The notes beneath the pieces were generated by a model. That model had not been told where the DNA came from. It did no database searches and saw only the letters and a program-made list of their open reading frames with translations. The position numbers and the translations under genes were made by a program. Of a stretch of 61,280 nt of DNA, positions 1-7,600 are shown one piece after another. How positions within the stretch are numbered: the stretch's first letter is position 1; every line of letters begins with the position of its first letter. Source of the DNA: Chitinophagaceae bacterium (GTDB taxonomy: Bacteria; Bacteroidota; Bacteroidia; Chitinophagales; Chitinophagaceae); the NCBI GenBank assembly GCA_004173355.1, contig SEAD01000011.1, positions 1 through 61,280 of the forward strand, given 5' to 3'.

Positions 1-52
1 CCCAGGTACCCGGATAGGTCCGGTAATTTTCAAAAAGTTGCTGGCCAGTCAT
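1..52 (-). CDS. possible start of a gene leaving the window
   Basis: An ATG on the minus strand at position 52 opens a frame that stays open for the 17 codons left before the window edge (it begins MTGQQLFENYRTY). It lies just downstream of the terminator-like hairpin at 71-107, which ends the preceding minus-strand gene, so a new transcription unit could begin here. Too little is visible to assign a family, and a short open frame by chance is quite possible. Confidence 0.25.
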   Translation of the reverse strand, partial: MTGQQLFENYRTYPGTW

Positions 53-70
53 TGCAGTTGTATTTGGGCA

Positions 71-107
71 TAAAAAAATTGCTTCGCGGGTAGTCCGCAA
101 AAGCAAT
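71..107 (-). terminator. intrinsic terminator of the esterase-like gene
   Basis: Read on the minus strand, the arms ATTGCTT (107-101) and AAGCAAT (84-78) enclose an inner GCGG/CCGC pairing. They are followed directly by a run of seven T. It lies about 100 nt past the stop of the minus-strand gene 206-1048. Confidence 0.6.
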
Positions 108-205
108 CGTCGTTCAGCCCAATATAGTAAATCCGGTTGTAATAACCTCAAATGATCAGGGCAGGTGCAAGCTTACCAGTCAGGTTACGGAAAAACAGCG
201 GTACG

Positions 206-1048
206 TCAGCGATGGAGCCGCAGGAACGCGCCAATCTTTGCAAAGGTGTCCACCAGTTCTGCGCCGTCCCAGCCATGTCCCTCATCCGGATACAACACAT
301 ACTGGTTGGGTATGCCGGCATTATCCAGTCTGGCCTTCAGCATTTCCGACTGCGCGGGTGGTACCACATCATCCTTGCCGCCCTGCAGGATCAGCGTGGG
401 TGCTACGCCTGCTGTTGCGAAAAACAACGGACTGCTTTGTTCATATACTCCCGGGTTGGCCGCTGGCGTGGCACCAAGCAGCTGGCTGATCAGCACTGCC
501 GCAAGAGGTCCGGAATCATACAGGCTTTTAAAGTCGGTGGGTCCGAACAGGTCCACGATAGCGGTCGGGCTGACCATTTCCCGGTGTTTGTATCCCTGCA
601 GCAATGCAAGATGTGCACCGGCGCTGGCACCGATATACACAAAGTTGCCCGAGACCTGCAGTTCTTCGCGCCTGGTATAGATATAACTGATTGCCGACTG
701 CACATCATTCTCCTGTGCAGGGAACAGGTTGTTGCCTGCTGATGCGAGCCGGTAATTAATATTAAAAATGGCATAGGAGGGAAACTGCTGGCGGAGCACG
801 GTCACTGCCGGGGTGAAATCGGCCTTGTCGCCATCCACCCATCCGCCGCCATGGATCAGTACAATTACCCGGGTGGTATCGGCGCTGCGTCCTGCGGGCA
901 GGTACAGGTCCAGTTTCTGCTTCAGGTCACTGCCATAGGCTACATCGGTCTCTATCCGTTCAGAATTGTCGCGCGGGGTGGGTTCGACATCTTTTTTACA
1001 GGAAAAAAGCAGCACGAACAGGGTGGCGGTTAGAATACGGGAAGCCAT
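206..1048 (-). CDS. alpha/beta-hydrolase (esterase/lipase-like) lipoprotein
   Basis: This is a 280-residue predicted lipoprotein carboxylesterase of the alpha/beta-hydrolase fold, close to the HSL/BD-FAE-like esterases. The N-terminus is a signal-peptidase-II leader with lipobox LFSC (Cys17), followed by a polar linker. HGGGW at 66-70 supplies the oxyanion hole. The nucleophile elbow GASAG gives Ser142, Asp226 sits in GGKDDVVP, and His258 sits in EGHGW, so the catalytic triad looks complete. The protein is probably tethered to a membrane and faces the periplasm or the outside. The substrate cannot be read from sequence; acetyl-xylan, feruloyl or peptide-ester cleavage are all possible. It is transcribed away from the protease gene at 1194. 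Confidence 0.85.
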   Translation of the reverse strand: MASRILTATLFVLLFSCKKDVEPTPRDNSERIETDVAYGSDLKQKLDLYLPAGRSADTTRVIVLIHGGGWVDGDKADFTPAVTVLRQQFPSYAIFNINYRLASAGNNLFPAQENDVQSAISYIYTRREELQVSGNFVYIGASAGAHLALLQGYKHREMVSPTAIVDLFGPTDFKSLYDSGPLAAVLISQLLGATPAANPGVYEQSSPLFFATAGVAPTLILQGGKDDVVPPAQSEMLKARLDNAGIPNQYVLYPDEGHGWDGAELVDTFAKIGAFLRLHR

Positions 1049-1141
1049 GGCGTTTTTTTACAAGGTAGACAAAAAATATGCCCGGTCGCCCCGCCAGGCG
1101 GTCCATTTATGATCGGGGGATGGTTAACGGGTTCTGTGATT

Positions 1142-1149
1142 TATCTTGC
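1142..1149 (+). promoter_or_regulatory. candidate -7 box of the protease gene
   Basis: TATCTTGC at 1142-1149 resembles the Bacteroidota -7 element TAnnTTTG but is one T short. A start site 5-7 nt later would put the hairpin 1151-1171 at or near the 5' end of the mRNA. No convincing -33 TTG was found, so support is weak. Confidence 0.25.
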
Positions 1150-1150
1150 A

Positions 1151-1171
1151 GCCGGACCGTTTTGGTCCGGC
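1151..1171 (+). repeat. perfect 8-bp inverted repeat in the protease leader
   Basis: GCCGGACC (1151-1158) and GGTCCGGC (1164-1171) form a GC-rich hairpin with a five-base GTTTT loop, ending 22 nt before the ATG at 1194. There is no following T-run, so it is not a normal terminator. It could be a 5'-end stabilising hairpin or a dimeric repressor site. Confidence 0.5.
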
Positions 1172-1193
1172 AGGGATTTAGTATTAACCGGAT

Positions 1194-2594
1194 ATGCTCA
1201 AAAGAATTATGGGGAAAAGATGGATTATGCTCGCCGGACTGCTGACGGGGATAGCGGGCGGACTGCAGGCGCAGGTGATCAGTGCCGAGCAGGCTTACGC
1301 CGCCAATGCGCCAGGGGTGGTGCTGGTACAAAGCGTGTTTTCGGCAACCGTGTATGTCAACAAAGTGGAAATGGACGACCGCCGATTCAACCGTCTCGTC
1401 GACTCGGTGCGCAAGCTTGATACTTCGGGATCGATGTTTACAGCCGAAGAGAAACTGGATATGGTGGTGAAAGCGCTTTACCAGAACCCATTCCGGTTTT
1501 TTTCACGCACGAGCCAGTATCTCGGACAGCAGCACCGCATCGTGTCATCGGGTACCGGTTTTTTTGTAACGGGCGATGGGTTTATTGTTACCAATGCACA
1601 TATCATTGACCGCGACAGCAGTTTTATCCGGCGCAAGTTTATACTCTCCACTTACGAGGAAGTGACCAATGCAAATATCCGTTCGCTGGAGGCGTCCTGG
1701 GAAATCCGGTTTACCGACGAACAGCGGGCGCTGCTCAACAATGCATACAGCGTGATCTATTCGCAGGTGTCATCGATGATCCTGAACGACCTGCGGCGGG
1801 AGATTTTTGTACAGGCGCGGGTTGACCGCACGGGTCATGAAATCGAAAACCGCCGGCTGCCGGCAAGGATTATCCTGAAAGGCAAACCAATGCCGGGCAA
1901 GGACGTGGCCATCCTTAAAGTGGATGGGGTATCGGAGATGCCGGTGCTTGCCCTCGCTTCCGATTCCATTGCCCGCATCGGGGAACGGGTCTGGGTCTAT
2001 GGCTTTCCCGAACCGGTGAGTTCCAATCTCTACCTGTCCCGCGAAACCGGCGCGGAGCCTACGCTCACGGAAGGGATTGTAGGTGCCGTCAAACGTTCGG
2101 TCGGTGGCTGGCCGGTCATCCAGATGGATGCAGCGATCACCCATGGCAGCAGTGGCAGCCCGGTGTGCAACAACCGGGGATTGGTGGTAGGTCTCGCCAC
2201 CTTTGGGAGTATTGAACAGACCTCAGCCAGTTTGTCCGAAGCGTATAATTTTGCAATCCCGGTCACTATTGTCAAACAGTTTCTCGACTCGGCCAGGATC
2301 AGGGCTGCGGTCAGTGCATCCAGCAGCAGTTTCAACCGGGCAATTGGCTATTTCCATGACGAGTACTATGGCAAGGCAATGCAGCAGTTCGTTGCGGTGC
2401 AGAAACTGAATCCGGATTTCCCGGGGGTGGCATATTACATCGCCCAATCGGAGCGCAATATCAATGCAGGGCTCGACCGCGACACCATGCTCCAGAAAGT
2501 CGTCTTCCGTATTATCGCCGTGCTGATTGTACTGGGTGGGGCGGTGGTTTTTTACCGGTTCCAGATCGCATCGCGGCTTCCAAAAAGGAAATAA
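1194..2594 (+). CDS. membrane-anchored trypsin-like serine protease with TPR-like tail
   Basis: This 466-residue predicted exported serine protease has a hydrophobic leader at about 11-27 (ending LQAQ). A chymotrypsin-fold domain follows with His136 (TNAHII), Asp237 (GKDVAIL) and Ser320 (HGSSGSP), the HtrA/S1C order. About 100 residues separate His and Asp, longer than in DegP, and include a helical, charged stretch near 160-225. After the protease domain, residues 382-425 look like one helical TPR-type repeat, and 436-455 form a single transmembrane segment followed by a basic end (RLPKRK). No PDZ domain is visible, so it differs from DegP/DegS. The start may be 1194 or the ATG at 1209. It ends against a terminator shared with aspS. 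Confidence 0.8.
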   Translation: MLKRIMGKRWIMLAGLLTGIAGGLQAQVISAEQAYAANAPGVVLVQSVFSATVYVNKVEMDDRRFNRLVDSVRKLDTSGSMFTAEEKLDMVVKALYQNPFRFFSRTSQYLGQQHRIVSSGTGFFVTGDGFIVTNAHIIDRDSSFIRRKFILSTYEEVTNANIRSLEASWEIRFTDEQRALLNNAYSVIYSQVSSMILNDLRREIFVQARVDRTGHEIENRRLPARIILKGKPMPGKDVAILKVDGVSEMPVLALASDSIARIGERVWVYGFPEPVSSNLYLSRETGAEPTLTEGIVGAVKRSVGGWPVIQMDAAITHGSSGSPVCNNRGLVVGLATFGSIEQTSASLSEAYNFAIPVTIVKQFLDSARIRAAVSASSSSFNRAIGYFHDEYYGKAMQQFVAVQKLNPDFPGVAYYIAQSERNINAGLDRDTMLQKVVFRIIAVLIVLGGAVVFYRFQIASRLPKRK

Positions 2595-2611
2595 CAGCCT
2601 TTCTACAGGTA

Positions 2612-2656
2612 TAAAAAAATATCCCGGCTGCTGTATGCAGGCCGGGATATTTTTTA
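2612..2656. terminator. bidirectional intrinsic terminator
   Basis: The arms around ATATCCCGGC (2619-2628) and GCCGGGATAT (2641-2650) form a strong stem, with A-rich sequence on the left and T-rich on the right. It therefore works for both the plus-strand protease gene and the minus-strand aspS gene that converge here. Confidence 0.8.
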
Positions 2657-2670
2657 TTGCGGGGAAATAA

Positions 2671-4509
2671 TCAGTCTTTCAGGTCGAGACGGATCTGCAG
2701 TTCATCAAATTGTTTTTCGTCGATCGTTGCAGGGGCATCGAGCATCACATCCCGTCCCGAGTTATTTTTCGGGAATGCGATGAAGTCGCGGATGCTTTCG
2801 CTGCCACCCAGGATCGCGCAGAGACGGTCAAATCCAAACGCGATACCACCATGCGGTGGTGCACCATATTCGAATGCGCCAAGCAGGAACCCGAATTTGT
2901 GGAGTTGTTCCTCTTCATTCATACCCAGTGCGGCGAACATTTTTTCCTGCAGTTCCCGCTGGAAGATCCGGATGGATCCGCCACCGATTTCATTCCCGTT
3001 TAATACCATGTCGTAGGCATTTGCCTTGATATTGGCATAGGGATGTTTGAGGTATTCGGCTGCATTATGGATCACGGGATCATTACCGATCATGGTGTCG
3101 ATATCGGATGGTTTCGGCGCTGTAAACGGGTGGTGGCGGGCTACCCAGCGGTTGCCCTCTTCATCGTATTCAAACAGCGGGAAGTCCAGTACCCAGAGCA
3201 GGCGGAAGTCGTCGTCCTTCCGGAGCCCAAGTCGTTTGCCCATTTCAAGACGGAGTTCACTTGCCGCTTTACGCGTGCGTTCTTCCGCTCCGGCGAGGAT
3301 AACCACCAGGTCACCTGCAGCAGCACCGGTCGATTGTGCAATAAGCATCAGCTTTTCTTCGCTGTAGAATTTATCGATGCTGCTTTTGTATGTGCCATCC
3401 ACATTCACCTTGATATAGGCCAGGCCCTTCATCCCGATCTGCGGGCGTTTCACCCAATCGGTCAGTTCGTCCAGCTGTTTGCGTGTGTATTCACTGATAC
3501 CCGGTACGGAAAATGCGATCACCGTTTCCGCATCATTGAACACGGGGAAATCGCTTTGCAGTACGGATGGGTTACTCAGCGCGGATGTTTTTGACGGGAA
3601 AGTATGGGCGGGAAATTTAAGGTTCGCCAGTTTCATCCCGAAGCGGATATCCGGTTTGTCGTTCCCGAAATTCCACATCGCATTTTCCCAGGTCATCCGT
3701 TCGATGCTGTCGGTGTAATCGATGTCTTTTACATCCTTGAAAATGGCGCGGACCATCCCTTCAAACATGGTGAGGATGTCCTCCTGTTCAACAAACGCCA
3801 TTTCGCAGTCGATCTGTGTAAACTCCGGCTGGCGGTCGGCGCGCAGGTCTTCATCACGGAAACATTTCACGATCTGGTAGTAACGGTCATACCCGCTGAC
3901 CATCAGCAGTTGTTTGAATGTCTGCGGGGATTGAGGGAGGGCATAAAATTGTCCGGGGTTCATGCGCGAAGGCACCACGAAATCGCGCGCACCTTCGGGT
4001 GTCGACTTGATCAGGAACGGGGTTTCGATATCCATGAAACCCTGGTTGTGCAGGAAGTTGCGGGCTGCACGGTTGACTGCATACCGCAGTTCAATATTTT
4101 TCTTTACTGCATTCCGGCGCAGGTCAAGGAAACGGTATTTCATCCGCAGGTCGTCGCCACCATCGGTATTGTCCTGGATGGTAAAGGGAGGCACTGCGGA
4201 TTTATTCAGGATTTTAAAAGAAGTCACGATGAGCTCGATATCACCGGTAGGGATATTCGCGTTTTTGTTGCTGCGTTCACGCACGGTGCCGGTTACCTGT
4301 ATCACAAATTCGCGGCCGAGCGGACTGGCCTCCAGTGCTGCGGACTGGTCTTCACCGAATACCAGCTGGGTGATACCGTAGCGGTCGCGCAGGTCAACGA
4401 AACTCATCGAGGCGCTGATCTTGCGGACGGTCTGTACCCATCCTGCAAGGGTTACTTCTTTAGAGATATCACTGCTTCTTAGTTCGCCGCAGGTGGATGT
4501 CCTGAACAT
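2671..4509 (-). CDS. aspS: aspartate--tRNA ligase
   Basis: Charges tRNA-Asp with aspartate in the cytoplasm using ATP. The 612-residue protein has the bacterial class IIb layout: an N-terminal OB-fold anticodon-binding domain (about 1-105), then the catalytic domain with motif 2 visible as [16 protein letters not shown] (217-232), the bacteria-specific GAD insertion in the middle, and motif 3 near the end (GFDRL, followed by [15 protein letters not shown]). Length and order are normal. Whether it is discriminating or also acts on tRNA-Asn is not decided here. It has its own promoter candidate (TATCTTTG at 4581-4588, minus strand) and ends at a bidirectional terminator. Confidence 0.97.
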   Translation of the reverse strand: MFRTSTCGELRSSDISKEVTLAGWVQTVRKISASMSFVDLRDRYGITQLVFGEDQSAALEASPLGREFVIQVTGTVRERSNKNANIPTGDIELIVTSFKILNKSAVPPFTIQDNTDGGDDLRMKYRFLDLRRNAVKKNIELRYAVNRAARNFLHNQGFMDIETPFLIKSTPEGARDFVVPSRMNPGQFYALPQSPQTFKQLLMVSGYDRYYQIVKCFRDEDLRADRQPEFTQIDCEMAFVEQEDILTMFEGMVRAIFKDVKDIDYTDSIERMTWENAMWNFGNDKPDIRFGMKLANLKFPAHTFPSKTSALSNPSVLQSDFPVFNDAETVIAFSVPGISEYTRKQLDELTDWVKRPQIGMKGLAYIKVNVDGTYKSSIDKFYSEEKLMLIAQSTGAAAGDLVVILAGAEERTRKAASELRLEMGKRLGLRKDDDFRLLWVLDFPLFEYDEEGNRWVARHHPFTAPKPSDIDTMIGNDPVIHNAAEYLKHPYANIKANAYDMVLNGNEIGGGSIRIFQRELQEKMFAALGMNEEEQLHKFGFLLGAFEYGAPPHGGIAFGFDRLCAILGGSESIRDFIAFPKNNSGRDVMLDAPATIDEKQFDELQIRLDLKD

Positions 4510-4580
4510 ATTGATCTATTAATTAATCCGGTTAGGAAAACGTGTTGGCGGACAGGAAATTTCCGGCCGCTTATGGCCCG

Positions 4581-4612
4581 CAAAGATAGTATTGGTGGGG
4601 CTCCCGTCCAAT
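4581..4612 (-). promoter_or_regulatory. aspS promoter (Bacteroidota -33/-7 type)
   Basis: On the minus strand, TATCTTTG (4588-4581) matches the -7 consensus TAnnTTTG exactly. TTGG (4612-4609) lies 20 bp upstream and fits the -33 TTTG element. The predicted start is near 4574, giving a leader of about 65 nt before the aspS ATG at 4509. Confidence 0.55.
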
Positions 4613-4683
4613 TCCACGGGCTTTTTTCCCGCAGGCTGTGTAATATCGTGCAGGCGGGCATCCTGCAGGGACAACCATCGCCA

Positions 4684-7600
4684 ATGAGAAAATTTTACCT
4701 GCCAGCGATCCTCTTTTTCCTGTTCTGTGCGGACCTGCCGGCACAGACCGCCAATCGCTGGAACATGCAGCGAAGTGCGGAAATCCTGGTGTACCGCATC
4801 CCGGCAGACAGTGCGGAACGATACCTCAGCGGATCCAGGCCTGATCCTGCCAGCTGGTATGGGCAGGTGCCATTTATCACCTGGCATGACCGGACCCGAC
4901 CGGTCGCGACACTTCCCGCGGGGCATTACCTTTTTTTTACGCTGGAGAAACATGAACTCAGGTATGAATATTTCAACCAGACACAGGTACAGGTCCGGGC
5001 ACTGAATAACAACCATCGCGTGCAACTGGAAGTCAGGGACCCGGCGGGTGAACTGATCCGCACCGCAACCTTAAAGGCGGCGGGCCGTACTATCCCTTAC
5101 CAGCCATCGATTTCAGGGTTTACTATCCCAGATAAAAATCCGGATGAGCTGTTGCTTCGCGTCGAGACGCCGGGCGATACCTGTTTCCTTGACCTCGCCA
5201 GTGTCAGCAATTACCATTACCCACGGCATATAACCGGATGGATGAAGTTTAAAAATTCCTGGACCATGAAGGCACTTCGATGGCCGGTATCGCAGGTTTT
5301 CAAATTAACCAGCGGTAATTACAGGCACCGGAAAACGGTGAAGGGGTATATCCTGTTCAACAAGGCCATTTACCGGATCGGGGATACCGTTAAACTGAAA
5401 GGGTATGTGCTCAATAAACACAATCGCCGGGTGAACCGGCCGCTGAATCTCGATCTCGTATCGGATCCGGATTACGAAGAGGATAATATCCGGCTCGGTA
5501 AAATTCCGCCTTCCCACCCGGGTTCATTCCACCACGAATTTGTGCTGGGTGATTCGCTCGATTCGGATGAAACCTACACTATACGGCTTTACGACAGGAA
5601 GGGGCGATCTGTGAGTGGTGAGATCACGGTGGAAGATTATGTGAACGATGAAGTGGCAACCCACGAGTTCCGGTCGCTGGTGAAGGAATATACCAGGGGT
5701 GACAGTATGTTGTTTACTGCAAGTGCGAAAGATGCTGCCGGACTTCCACTGATGGATGGCACCGTCAGGTTCTACCTGATAGCTGGCTCGGCCACAGGAC
5801 CACAGGCAGACCTGGTGTATGTTCCTGATACCTTAATGCGGATGATCAGGCCGCTGCTGGTTGACAGCGAAACCCGGTTTGCTGTTCCCGCCTCTGCCAT
5901 ACCCGCTGCCAGCATGCGGCTTAGGGCGGAAGCGGTGTTTGTGAACAGTAATAACGAGACCCATACCGAAACAGTCGATGTAGGATACAGTGAAGAACGC
6001 GAGCAGGTGGTCGTACGGACCGAAGGTGCCTGGCTGCATGTGGAATACCGGCTGCTTGGGGTTGCCACCGATACCACCGGTTATTTCAGTACCGGCAAAG
6101 ACCCTCGTTACACCGCCACACATTTCCCGGCAAGGATCCGGATCCATCCTTATGCGGGTCACTATTTTTTTTCCGCAGGCCAGGCAAGACAGCAGTATAT
6201 GGTAGAATCTGCCGGCCAGTCGCTCAACTGGCGGAATATCCAGGAAAAAGACAGCTGTGGTTTTGCCATCGACAACCCCATGGGTCTGCTGGTGCACTAC
6301 ACTGTTTCGCTGGGAAAAAAAGTCATTGCGACCGGCGCAGACACCACGGTTAATATAACATGGAAACAACGCCTGAAAAAAAATACAGCGTATGATGTGC
6401 GGCTGAGGTGGATCTGGCAGGATGCGGAACGCAACGGGCAGTTCATCCTGTATGCGCTGGATAAATTACTGAATGCATCCGTTGCCGCCAACGAAACGGT
6501 TTATCCCGGACAAACTGATAAGGTAAAAATTGTGCTGACAGACCGCAAAGGCAGGCCGGCAGAAAATGTAAACCTCACTGCTGTCACCTATAATGCCCAG
6601 CATAAAGATCATATCAGGGTTCCCACACCTCCCTATCTCGACAGGATGCGGTACCGGCCGGGCTTCAGCAATGGCAGCTTCAGCACCAGTCATACCAATA
6701 CAACGGGCTCTTTCCTGTTGGCAGGGCACGATCCGATAAGGCAGAAGTTTTCAACCGACACCCTGGTATACTACCAGTTGCTGAAGCCTGCTTATCCTTA
6801 CCGGAGGGTCTCAATGGTTACAACCGATTCCCGTCCACAGCTTTCGGTGTATGTAGTAAAAAAAGGAGTGCCGCAGGAGATTCATATCCTGTCGGTCAAT
6901 AACCAGCTGGTTTATTACAATGACGTTACCGATAAAGCTGAATTTTCCTTTCACGGAGTGCACGGCTTCAACCGCCTTACCATCCGTCTTGATTCATTCC
7001 GCGTGGTAATTGACAGTATTTACCTGCAACCGTATTATAAACACCACCTCTCCTTTGACCTGGATAGCCTGCCTGCCGGGGCAGTTAAATATGCGCAACG
7101 GCCGGAACTGACACCTTCCGAGCGCCTGTCATTACAGCAGTCAATCGTTCGATTTGAAAGCCACGTGAATGCCCGGGATGCCTGGGTCTGGCAGGGCGAC
7201 CGGATCTTTTACCTCGACAAAATGGGCACCCACCAGGTTGGTCCTTTTGATCCCTCAGACAGTGTCACTTACTATAAACCCGGCGGGTTCGACCTGAAAT
7301 TCAGGATGGAAAATGATTTTGTGTACCGTGTATCCCGTGGCCTGACCCGTATGGTGCACCAGCCGATGTTTGATCCGAAAAAGCCAGCCTTACTCAGGAC
7401 GGTACCAGAAACGTTGTGGCAAATTGCCGATACCATTCCTGATGCTCCGGTCATCAGTTACGAGAAGCAGTTGGTGACTGCTCCATTCCTGGAGACATCC
7501 GGCCGCACAGTGGGCAGGGAAACCAGCAACGCCTGGCTGCAGTTGCATTTGCCCGCCGATACCATTTTCAGATATGCCGTGTTGTATAACCAGGACACGG

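Noticed and set aside
3604-4482. A 292-codon open frame on the plus strand opposite aspS
   Set aside because: It lies fully antisense to a certain gene, has no family motif, and reflects the high-GC codon pattern of aspS.
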